From Photobacterium arenosum (lineage in GTDB: Bacteria > Pseudomonadota > Gammaproteobacteria > Enterobacterales > Vibrionaceae): 64,000 bases of DNA. The notes under the pieces are model-generated. The model had not been told where the DNA came from. It did no database searches and worked only from the letters and a program-made list of their open reading frames with translations. Where the stretch lies: the NCBI RefSeq assembly GCF_014841115.1, contig NZ_JACYTP010000001.1, forward strand, positions 1-64,000, read 5' to 3'. Both the position numbers and the translations under genes were made by a program. Below are positions 9,601 through 17,927 of this stretch, in pieces. The stretch's first letter is position 1; each line of letters opens with the position of its first letter.

Positions 9601-12600
9601 GTCACCATCACAGACATCAATGGCGACACAGTGACCGCTCAAACCACGGTATCCGGCGGAGCCTGGAGCCTGCCGGATCTGGATCTCAGCGGCTTGTCAG
9701 ACGGCGAACTGACGGTACAGGCGGACACCACAGACATCGCAGGCAACCCGGCCACCAACACAGACATCATCATCAAAGATACCCAGGCGACTATTACGGT
9801 TAATGTAGACAGTGGTTCTGATGGTTTTCTGAATCCGTCAGAACTGCCAGCCACGCGTTTGTCAGGCGCTGCAACTCATGTTGAAGATGGTCAGACGGTG
9901 ACCATAGTCGTTACCGATAGTAATAATGTGTCGCAAAGCTTCACCGCCATTGTTAACCAGGGCATCTGGGAAACCACGCAAGATTTGTCAGCGCTGGCTG
10001 ACGGCCCGCTGAGTGTCACGGTAGCCACCAGCGATCTAGCCGGTAACCCGGCCACTGCGACAGATAACACAGTGGTTATTGATACTCAGGTGACTATAGA
10101 CATAGACACGCTTGACGGTCTGGGTATTTACAACTTCAAGGGCGGCAACCTGACCTCGCTACAAGGGACGACTACAGGGGCCGAAGAAGGCCAGGCCGTC
10201 ACAGTGACTGTCTCTGATGGGGCGAACAGTGTGTTGCTTACCGGTCAGGTCGCGGCTGATGGCAGATGGCTGATTGAAAATATAGATATCAGCTCGCTGA
10301 ACGCACAGGCAACCTGGACGATGGATGCCAGCGTGACCGATCTGGCTGGCAACCAGGCAATCGATGATATGCCGACACTGGTGCTGCCTGGCAGTGTCGT
10401 GCTGGAAGAATCTGAATTAGGTCCAAATGGTGATGGCACATCCGAAGCGGTGTCAGAGATTAATATTCAATTTGCTGAGTTCAGTATTCATGCGGATCAA
10501 CCCTACCTCAATGCGCTGACGTCAAATGGCTTGTCAGCCAGTGCAGAATTGTCTGCTGATGGTCAGAGCCTGAACGTCATTCGCAGCGATGGCAAATTGA
10601 TACTAAGTGCCGTGATTAACGGAGCAGGCGATGGGATAACCGTTACTTTGTATGCGCCCATCGATCAGGGGATTGGTACCGACACCACCCAAACGGCCAT
10701 CATGATAGAAGGCACACAGCATGATGCGGACGGCACTACAGAAACCGTGCTCGCACCTGTTGTCACCTATATTCTCGATTCAGAGCCTGTTGCGACGGAT
10801 GACTCTTTTGATGTTGTTGAAGCCTCGCTGAGTTCAGGCAATATCCTTGATAATGACTATGACCTGGATAAAGGGCTGGTGGTGCGTTTCATTCGTCACG
10901 ATTTTGATGGCGATAACGTGATGCAGGATGCAGCAATTCCTGTTGGTGGAAGTGCTGTATTTACGACCGCACAGGGTGTGCTGACGATATTCAGTGATGG
11001 TCGGTGGACATTAGAGGCAGATCGTAACCTGGATAACAGTCAGGAACAGGCTGTGCGGTTTTCTTATCTGGCCGGTGACAGCGATATAGATTACGACATT
11101 GCAGATGTCGTCATCAATGTCCATGACGGCGCTGCAGGATCGATAAGCGATGATGCCGCGACGGCCACTGAAGGCAAAGTGTCAGACAGCCCCCAGTCTT
11201 TTGACGGCAGCATTCAGTTTATTGCCGGTTCTGATGATCCCGCTACAGCGACGTTTGCTTTCGACCCGGCGACGTTAGCATCATTAAATGCGCTTCAATT
11301 GACGACTGGTGCAGGTAATCAGTTTATCCAGTTTACCTTAAGCAGCGACGGCCGGGTGATCTCCGGGACCACGGCTGAGGGCGAGATCGTACTCAGTATG
11401 ACAATGTCAGGCAAAGTGGTTGGCAGTGATATTGAAGGCAATATTCAGCTGACGCTGGCACGGCCGATTAATCACACGTCGTCGAATGATGCCATCACTC
11501 TGCCGGTGATCATTCTCGGTGAAGACTCGGACGGCACGACGATTCATGCCGGTGAATTTGTCTGGACGTTAAAAGATGGTGCTGATCCTCAGCTGACCTC
11601 TGTGTCAGGTGTCAACCTCAATGAAGATGATCTGGAATCCGGGGATGTTACCGGGCAGGGCAGTTTCAATCTCACTGTCGGCAGTGATGCCATTCAGAGC
11701 CTGGCATTTAATCTTGCTGATCAACCGGAATTAAGCAGCGGTGGAGAGCCGATTACCTACACGCTTTCAGCCGATGGCAGTCTGTTGACAGCCTGGGCCG
11801 GTGGTGAAGAAGTCTTTACTGTTCAATTGGGAAGCTTTCAGCCGGAAGCTGACGCCACAGTGACTTATGACATTACGCTGAAAAAAGCCATCGATCAGCT
11901 CAACGGAGATACTGCGCTGCCTCTTGTCGTGACGACGATTGACGATGACGGTGACAGTTCAACATTAACCCTTCCCATTAATGTTAATGACAGCCAGTCC
12001 GGTGGCATTACTTCCGGGGCCATATCAGTTACAGAATTACCTAAGGTTGAAGCGGCACTTGATGCAGACGCGACAGTCTCGCTCACTGTCACTGCGAACA
12101 AAGATCCGATTATCAAAATTGGCCTTCAGCTGAGCAATGGCGATCCTGTACTGGACAGTAACGGCCAGCCCGTCACCCATAATCATGAAGCCCTGATCTG
12201 GCGCGACAACGGCGATGGCAGTTACGATGCCGTTCTGCCAAATGGCCAAAGCGTGTTTACGGTTTCCTTGCCTGAAACAATCTCTGTTGCTTCAGGTACA
12301 GTGGCCAATGTTGATCTTAACTTCACTCTGCATCAGCCTGTCGACCACGGCAACTCTGGCCTGGAAGATACTCAGCTTGAGCTGAATTTACCTGTGGTAG
12401 TCACAGACAGTGATGGAACAGAGCAGCAAGCAGACACGACAGTGACCGTGTTTGACGGCAAAGATCCGGTGTTGTCTGTGGCAGGCTCCATCTCTGTGGA
12501 TGAAGATGGGTTGCTGGGTGATGGCACAGAAGATGGCGTTTCTTCAACAACCCCTGTGATATCAGTCGCTAAAGGCAGTGACGACATCGCTGAAATTGTA

Positions 12601-15600
12601 CCGGATGTGGATGCATTTAATGCCTTGGGCTATCAGAGTGGCGGCGAGGCTGTGTTACTGAGTGATAAAGATGCCAATGGCTGGTATATCGCTAAAACTC
12701 AGACATCGGGTGACGAGGTATTCAGGCTCAAACTCAACACCGATGGCACAACGGAGTTTGTGTTGGTTTCTTCACTGGATCACCCGACGGGTAACGGTGA
12801 AAACAACCTGCCGCTCAACTTTAACGTCCATGCCGTTGATATGGATGGCGACACGTCAGCCAGCGTGACGCTTACCGTGAATGTGCAGGATGCTGTGCCG
12901 GAAAGCACCGACAGTACGCTGGAACTGGTTGAGGGGGAAATCTTTTCGACCAATCTGCTTAGCGATGTTCGTATGGGCGCGGATGGCGGAGAGCTGAACC
13001 GTTTTATCTATAACGGTGTTGAATATAACTTCGAGACCGCGGGTGTGGATTATTTCGATGTCGATTTGGTCAACACTGAGAATAATGAAACCTATGGCTC
13101 ATTTCGTTTGTACAAAGATGGCCGGCTGGATCTGACCACAAAGGGCTCGGTGCAGACAGATCCAACTGTAATTGATGATCTGACTTATGTGGTTCGTGAT
13201 AACGACGGCGATGAAGCAACCAATACCGCAAACCTGATCCTTGGCGATAATGCCGGCAGTATAAGAACATTGAATACTGAAACGCTGGAAGATACCCAGA
13301 CTGGCTCTCTGCATATCTTCGTAACCCCAGGCGATAACGATCAGGGCGAGCGGGTAGCATCAATTCAAATCAGTGAGGCGTCGTTACAGGGTGGCACCTT
13401 GTATCTCAATGGTCAGGCACTAACGGCAGAAAATGGTTATGTCACATTGACGGGCGACCAACTGAGCAGTCTTCCCGGCGAAGTGACTGTGTTTCCTAAT
13501 GGTAGCCTGACGTATATCCCACCACAGAATCAGTCGAATACGACAACGACAATCTCGCTTGATGTCAGTGCTGTGATAAGCACAACGAATGGGGATAAGT
13601 TGATCGATGGCACCCTTGATGTTTCCGTCTTACCTGTCGCGGATGCCCCGGAATGGGCGGAGTCCACTTTTGCCTATGACCTGGTAGAAGATGACCCCAA
13701 TGTAGTCAATGTAGACATCACAGCCAATCTGGTGGATCAGGACGGCTCAGAAAATCTGAGCTACAAACTCAGTGGCATTCCTGACGGCATTACCCTGATG
13801 CTTAACGGCAGTGTGGTTCAGGAAGGGAAAGCCTACACACAGGCGCAGTTGTCACAAATGACAATACGTACCGACGCCAACCTGGCAGGTGTTTTCACCT
13901 TCACCGTTATTGCCATTGCGACTGAGAGCGGCAATGTGTTTGCTGACAGCAGTGATAAAACAGCACAGATTACTCATGAAGTCACGGTCAATGTCAGTCC
14001 GGATGCCGATGTCCCTAAATTATCTGTTCAGGATTATAAAGGGCTTGAAGATCAAGCTATTAACCTGAATAACATTATTACGGGTCAGTTAACAGATAAA
14101 GACGGCTCAGAAACACTCTCTTACCGCATGGAAGTGCAGGACGGCTGGCTGATCGAAGGTGGTACGGCGCAGGAAATATCGACGGGTGTCTATATGGTAT
14201 CCGCGGATGAAGTGGCGGCAGGGCAGATAAGATTAATTCCGAAGCAGGATATCAGCTCTGTGATGGAATCGCTGTCCATTAAAGTGACGGCAATTGCCAC
14301 TGAGTCCTCGGCGGATGGGCTGGATCCGATTAATCAGACGGCAGAGAGCGATACCCAAACCATTACGATTGAACTCAAAGGTGTGGTGGATACCCCGGAT
14401 GTAACAGATGGCGGGCAGGGACACTGGCAGTTTGATACTGGCACACAGGTGATCTCGGGCACCCAGTCGTTTGCCGAAGATAGCCTTATTCCTCTCGATT
14501 TCATTATCAGTACGTCGGACGATGATCAGTCTGAAGTGCTGAATTTGCTGTTAACCAATCTGCCTGATGGTTTTACCCTGGTTGACAGTGCGGGTAATCC
14601 CGTTGTGTTGCCAATTGCCAATGTCGACCCTGACACCGGTATCCAGTACCAGATATCCAGTGAACAATTACAGAATACCTACCTCAAGGCACCGCAGGAT
14701 TTCAGCGGTGATATCCACCTGGATATTTTGGTGGTTTCAACAGAACCGGATGGCGACTCTGACACGTTCAATCTGGGGGTTGATATTAGCGTTTCTCCTG
14801 TGGTTGATGAACAGGATGGCACAATATTCACCGCTGACGGTATAGAGGACAGAGCCGCCAGTTTTGCCGTTTTGCCTGTTCCCGGCCAGGATGCGGATGG
14901 CAGTGAAACACTGACGGGATACAAGATTGATTCCCTTCCTGATCAGCTGACGCTCTTTTTTGATGGTGTTGAAATTCAGGTACCGGAAGGCGGGCTGGAT
15001 ATCAGCACGCTTGACCCGGACGCGACTCTGGCCGAACTGATCCAAAGCGGCCGGATGACTGTTCGTGCTTCGGAAGATTTGAGTGGTACCTTTACGCTAC
15101 CGGTGTCTTATCAGGTCACGGACACCTCACCTGATAATGCCTCAGATACAGACGTCAAATGGATTCAGGCACAAGTGGATGTTCAGTTTCATGGTCGGGT
15201 TGAGTTGGATACGCATCTGGAATCAACGACAGAAGTGCTTGAAAGCACAGATGGCGGGCCAATAGATTTGTCAGATTCGGTCTGGTTTGTCGATGCGGAT
15301 CTGGATGGTTCCGAATACCTGGATTATATCCTGATCAAGATGCCTCCCGGTTATAACTTTATTGTTGAGCATCCCAACGGGGCGACACAGGATGCCGAGG
15401 GGAACTGGGTGATCCCCGCCACAGGGCTGACCAGCGACTCCGTCAGGGAGCAGGCAGCTATGCTGCTCCAGCAGGCCACAATATCCAGTGCCTCAGATAC
15501 AGACGTGGTCGAAATCATTGTCAGTGCCCGTGTCATCGACGATCAAGATGCGCGATTTATTGATACCTCATTGAATATACAAATAACGGGTCATTCAGGC

Positions 15601-17925
15601 GGCGGCACCTGTGATCCTGTCGGTCCACCGGACGATATTCGGGATAACAACGAGCCGGTTCATACCAAAGAAGGTGAACCGATTGATCTTTCCGGTTTAC
15701 TCAATCCTGATGTTGCCAGCGATCCGGATAATGAGCTCTCCTTCTTCATTGATGCCTCAAGCTTACCTGAAGGCGTGACAATTCAGGGGCAGGGAGTGAT
15801 CACTGAATACGATAACCAAGGCAATGTGATGGGTTACAGCATTCCGCCGGAAGGTTTATCAACGCTGCAGGTGGTGGGACTGGATGAAGACTGGGCGGGC
15901 AATCTGGTTCTGAATGTTGCAGTGATCGAAACCTCGGGCTGTAACGGTGACAGTGTCACGACCAATCAACAGGTCAACATAGTTGTTGAGCCGGTTGTCG
16001 ATGATATTACGCTTACCGCAGATGCCACCAGCATCCAGGAAGATGTCGCAACGGATATCAATCTGGCCCTTATCCTGGGAGACAGTATTGAAACTGGCCA
16101 GAGCATAGAGGGAGAGGGGATCCCCGCTGAAGGGAAGGAAACGGTCAATACACTGACACTGACACTGACCCTGCCCGCTGACTGTGAACTGGTTGCCGAT
16201 GATCCGGGACTGTTAGCTTATCAGGGCAATGGCGTATGGGTGATCAGTGATCCAGCCCGGCTTGATGAAATCACTTTAGTTCCGCCTGCTCATTTCAGTG
16301 GTGACATCACGATAACCGCGACCGCGAACATCACAGACGAAGCAACGGGCGTGGCTGTCACAGATACCGCAGACAAGTCTGCCACGATCACGATTAACGT
16401 TGCCCCCGTTACCGACTTGGCCCAACTGACGGCAGAGGATGTTGTTGGTGACGAAGACAGCTATATCGCGCTGTCTAATATCAGTGCATCTCTCATTGAT
16501 ACCGATGGTTCCGAGACCTTGTCCCTGTCAATTAAGGGCGTGCCTGATGGCGCGGTACTGGTGCTGAAACAGGGCGAAGAGTTCGTGCTATTACCAAACA
16601 ATGGCTATGACGGAGGCACATTTAACGGCACACCGACAATGGCCTGGCAGGTGCAGCCTGATCAGTTGGCGAATATCTATATCTTACCGCCGCAGGATTT
16701 CAGTGGTGATTTACCGCTGTCGCTGGAGGCGATGACCCAAGAGATCGGCACCACAGATGTGAAATTTACCACTGAAGATTTTACCGTCGGCGTCAATCCG
16801 GTTGGTGATCATGCCCAGTTCTTTGGCGTGCCCGATACCCTGTCAGGTAGCGAAGGCGATCCGATTACTGTCCCGGTTAATATAACCAGCACTGAAACCA
16901 ACAGTGATGAGTTCATTTCGTTGACAGTCACTGTAAATGCGGACTCTGACCCAACCGCCTTGATTGGGCTTGATCGCATCAAAGTCGGCGATCTTTTCGC
17001 TCGCTTCACTGTCAATGCCGATGGCAGTATGCAAGCGACTTTGATTGTCCAGGCCAATCAGATAGACAGCTTTGAGCTTTATGCCGGTGACGCATTTGGT
17101 GATCTGAACATCACTTTGACGGCCTCGACGGTTGATAACAATCAGGTGCTGGGCAATCCGGTAACAGATGTCGGCCCCGAGACCGCAGAAGACATGGTGA
17201 TCTCGATAACGCCGGTTGTTGATGAGCCGGTTTTAACTGTTGAGTACCCCAGTATTATTGCTGAAGCCGATGGTCAGATACCGCTTGGATTGTCTTTGTC
17301 GCTGATTAATCCCGCCGGCAATGAGGAAGGAACACTGACCATTTCCGGATTACCGGACGGCCTGACGTTATCGGCTGGCACCAGGCAGGGCAGCGACTGG
17401 ATTATTGATCAGAGCGATGTGGCCGGATTGAGTATTTCCGGTGGCTACAGCGGCAGCAGCGATTTTGAGCTGTCGATAACCCCTTCAGCAACTCTGGGTG
17501 GCGATACCGCAACCGGTATGCCGCAGAGCATTCAGGTCAGCCTGGTTGCCCCCGGCGATAACACTTTGACCGCAACCAGTGAAGCTGATCGTTTTGTTAT
17601 GGATGGCGGTACAGCCGGTATTCCCTCAACCGACACTGTCATTAACTTTGATTATTCTGCCGACAGCGATGCCATTGATTTAAGTGGCATATTGGCTGGT
17701 CTGAACATCACCGACGGCGTGGCGGCAGATACTGTCATTGATTTCACGCAAAGCGCATCGGGTATCGAAATTCAGGTAAAACCGGATGAAAGCCAGATAG
17801 AGCAAATCATAGTGCTGGATAACGTCTCCCGTGATGATCTGTATGGTGGTAATGCATCGGGTGTGTCTGAAGCAGAATTGCTCCAGAAAATGATTGATGA
17901 TCAAAACTTAATCGTAAATAGCTGA
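6670..17925 (+). CDS. Giant type I-secreted repeat adhesin (about 3750 aa)
   Basis: This is a LapA/FrhA/Bap-like surface adhesin, expected to be exported by the transporter encoded just downstream. The ATG at 6670 has AGGGAG six bases upstream and gives the N-terminus MDPIFYIEIEGVIWKVMPDG, a short version of the N-terminal module of retained adhesins. A Ser/Thr/Asp-rich linker holds a di-alanine (61-62). Eleven Ig-like repeats of about 100 residues follow (about 132-1240), most containing DxDGxGDNxLNxxE, VEDGQ and DxAGNPA. Next come T1SS-143/VCBS-like modules (about 1240-2200), then cadherin-like modules with DGSExLSY and PDGxxL (about 2200-3620). The C-terminal ~130 residues resemble the T1SS C-terminal target domain. 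Canonical RTX nonapeptides are essentially absent. It is highly acidic with very few cysteines. The ABC gene starts 2 bp after the stop. Confidence 0.92.
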   Translation: MDPIFYIEIEGVIWKVMPDGSWQRLAPDEHMDPAITLVEDTAQLEQAVQVGEQDSSSSVPAASDIDTPASSTSTSSDDSQDLSSDSAGFVTYISPDLPEVLPEAGFNTQPTSYRAETNSPADGVLNLLSTEARLTVQIDDGGDGYENRFEVPSVTISGDAFEIRDGWTISVTVTDVNGQTVSLTAKVRDERYEIDNVDLSGLAEGPLNVYAIATDALDNSVDATDATIKDTLAELSVDIDGNGDNYLNLAEISQDQTKVTLQLTHVEDGQAVKVVISDSSGNTLDYDGIVSGGQVVLEQLDLSSLSDGQLTVSAVTKDVAGNPASGTDTIIKDTQAAITVGVFGNGDDYLNKEESLSSWAGGTVTHVENGQSVYVTVTDSAGTSIQVETQVINGKWLATGDISSLADGEVTVTAETTDIAGNPAISTDTIIKDTQAAVTVDIDGQGDNFLNQFEVPVSDITGTVDNVEDGQTVFVTITDINGDTVTAQTTVAGGAWSLPDLDLSGLSDGELRVQADTTDIAGNPATNTDTIIKDTQAAVTVGVFGNGDNVINQAESVSSWAGGTVTHVEDGQTVTVSATDINGLTVQTQTTVVDGKWVVNGDVSSLADGELTIKVETVDVAGNPASSITSILKDTQAAITVDIDGKGDNYLNKAEVPVSDITGTVNHVEDGQSVTVTITDIHGATVTTEATVSAGVWSVDDLDLSSLADGELTVLAETTDLAGNPASNTDTILKDTQAGLTVTIDGKGDDFLNAAEAPVSDLSGTVDNVEDGQIVSVTVTDVNGDTVTKGTTVSGGVWSVDDLDLSSLADGELTVLAETTDIAGNPAANTDTIVKDTQAAISVEIVSHGDNYLNKQESESSWAGGTVSNVEDGQTVHITVTDSSGKVVELETTVVDGKWTINGDISSLAEGELTVKADTTDLAGNPATSAASVIKDTLAAVTVDIDGQGDNFLNQFEAPVSDITGTVDNVEDGQTVFVTITDINGDTVTAQTTVSGGAWSLPDLDLSGLSDGELTVQADTTDIAGNPATNTDIIIKDTQATITVNVDSGSDGFLNPSELPATRLSGAATHVEDGQTVTIVVTDSNNVSQSFTAIVNQGIWETTQDLSALADGPLSVTVATSDLAGNPATATDNTVVIDTQVTIDIDTLDGLGIYNFKGGNLTSLQGTTTGAEEGQAVTVTVSDGANSVLLTGQVAADGRWLIENIDISSLNAQATWTMDASVTDLAGNQAIDDMPTLVLPGSVVLEESELGPNGDGTSEAVSEINIQFAEFSIHADQPYLNALTSNGLSASAELSADGQSLNVIRSDGKLILSAVINGAGDGITVTLYAPIDQGIGTDTTQTAIMIEGTQHDADGTTETVLAPVVTYILDSEPVATDDSFDVVEASLSSGNILDNDYDLDKGLVVRFIRHDFDGDNVMQDAAIPVGGSAVFTTAQGVLTIFSDGRWTLEADRNLDNSQEQAVRFSYLAGDSDIDYDIADVVINVHDGAAGSISDDAATATEGKVSDSPQSFDGSIQFIAGSDDPATATFAFDPATLASLNALQLTTGAGNQFIQFTLSSDGRVISGTTAEGEIVLSMTMSGKVVGSDIEGNIQLTLARPINHTSSNDAITLPVIILGEDSDGTTIHAGEFVWTLKDGADPQLTSVSGVNLNEDDLESGDVTGQGSFNLTVGSDAIQSLAFNLADQPELSSGGEPITYTLSADGSLLTAWAGGEEVFTVQLGSFQPEADATVTYDITLKKAIDQLNGDTALPLVVTTIDDDGDSSTLTLPINVNDSQSGGITSGAISVTELPKVEAALDADATVSLTVTANKDPIIKIGLQLSNGDPVLDSNGQPVTHNHEALIWRDNGDGSYDAVLPNGQSVFTVSLPETISVASGTVANVDLNFTLHQPVDHGNSGLEDTQLELNLPVVVTDSDGTEQQADTTVTVFDGKDPVLSVAGSISVDEDGLLGDGTEDGVSSTTPVISVAKGSDDIAEIVPDVDAFNALGYQSGGEAVLLSDKDANGWYIAKTQTSGDEVFRLKLNTDGTTEFVLVSSLDHPTGNGENNLPLNFNVHAVDMDGDTSASVTLTVNVQDAVPESTDSTLELVEGEIFSTNLLSDVRMGADGGELNRFIYNGVEYNFETAGVDYFDVDLVNTENNETYGSFRLYKDGRLDLTTKGSVQTDPTVIDDLTYVVRDNDGDEATNTANLILGDNAGSIRTLNTETLEDTQTGSLHIFVTPGDNDQGERVASIQISEASLQGGTLYLNGQALTAENGYVTLTGDQLSSLPGEVTVFPNGSLTYIPPQNQSNTTTTISLDVSAVISTTNGDKLIDGTLDVSVLPVADAPEWAESTFAYDLVEDDPNVVNVDITANLVDQDGSENLSYKLSGIPDGITLMLNGSVVQEGKAYTQAQLSQMTIRTDANLAGVFTFTVIAIATESGNVFADSSDKTAQITHEVTVNVSPDADVPKLSVQDYKGLEDQAINLNNIITGQLTDKDGSETLSYRMEVQDGWLIEGGTAQEISTGVYMVSADEVAAGQIRLIPKQDISSVMESLSIKVTAIATESSADGLDPINQTAESDTQTITIELKGVVDTPDVTDGGQGHWQFDTGTQVISGTQSFAEDSLIPLDFIISTSDDDQSEVLNLLLTNLPDGFTLVDSAGNPVVLPIANVDPDTGIQYQISSEQLQNTYLKAPQDFSGDIHLDILVVSTEPDGDSDTFNLGVDISVSPVVDEQDGTIFTADGIEDRAASFAVLPVPGQDADGSETLTGYKIDSLPDQLTLFFDGVEIQVPEGGLDISTLDPDATLAELIQSGRMTVRASEDLSGTFTLPVSYQVTDTSPDNASDTDVKWIQAQVDVQFHGRVELDTHLESTTEVLESTDGGPIDLSDSVWFVDADLDGSEYLDYILIKMPPGYNFIVEHPNGATQDAEGNWVIPATGLTSDSVREQAAMLLQQATISSASDTDVVEIIVSARVIDDQDARFIDTSLNIQITGHSGGGTCDPVGPPDDIRDNNEPVHTKEGEPIDLSGLLNPDVASDPDNELSFFIDASSLPEGVTIQGQGVITEYDNQGNVMGYSIPPEGLSTLQVVGLDEDWAGNLVLNVAVIETSGCNGDSVTTNQQVNIVVEPVVDDITLTADATSIQEDVATDINLALILGDSIETGQSIEGEGIPAEGKETVNTLTLTLTLPADCELVADDPGLLAYQGNGVWVISDPARLDEITLVPPAHFSGDITITATANITDEATGVAVTDTADKSATITINVAPVTDLAQLTAEDVVGDEDSYIALSNISASLIDTDGSETLSLSIKGVPDGAVLVLKQGEEFVLLPNNGYDGGTFNGTPTMAWQVQPDQLANIYILPPQDFSGDLPLSLEAMTQEIGTTDVKFTTEDFTVGVNPVGDHAQFFGVPDTLSGSEGDPITVPVNITSTETNSDEFISLTVTVNADSDPTALIGLDRIKVGDLFARFTVNADGSMQATLIVQANQIDSFELYAGDAFGDLNITLTASTVDNNQVLGNPVTDVGPETAEDMVISITPVVDEPVLTVEYPSIIAEADGQIPLGLSLSLINPAGNEEGTLTISGLPDGLTLSAGTRQGSDWIIDQSDVAGLSISGGYSGSSDFELSITPSATLGGDTATGMPQSIQVSLVAPGDNTLTATSEADRFVMDGGTAGIPSTDTVINFDYSADSDAIDLSGILAGLNITDGVAADTVIDFTQSASGIEIQVKPDESQIEQIIVLDNVSRDDLYGGNASGVSEAELLQKMIDDQNLIVNS
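7063..10390 (+). repeat. Eleven ~300-bp tandem repeats in the adhesin gene
   Basis: The repeats encode Ig-like modules of 100-103 residues. Two subtypes are visible: A, with VDIDGxGDN...PVSDITGTV, and B, with VGVFGNGD...SSWAGGTV. In order, repeats 3-9 read B-A-B-A-A-B-A. Repeats 1, 2, 10 and 11 are more divergent. Repeat 4 (7978-8280) and repeat 9 (9487-9789) are nearly identical in DNA, about 11 differences in 303 bp by eye, which points to recent duplication or gene conversion. Confidence 0.9.
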
Positions 17926-17927
17926 GC

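Noticed and set aside
7063..10390. Regular repeats considered as a CRISPR-like array
   Set aside because: The repeats are in frame, 300 bp long and encode Ig-like modules; there are no short repeats with unique spacers and no cas genes.
6800..17904. Many antisense and alternate-frame reading frames inside the adhesin gene
   Set aside because: They arise from the repetitive, compositionally biased coding sequence and show no ribosome binding sites or family resemblance.
17540..17925. RTX nonapeptide repeats at the adhesin C-terminus
   Set aside because: Only one degenerate GDNTLTATSEADRF-like unit is visible; the export signal is of the T1SS C-terminal target type rather than an RTX array.
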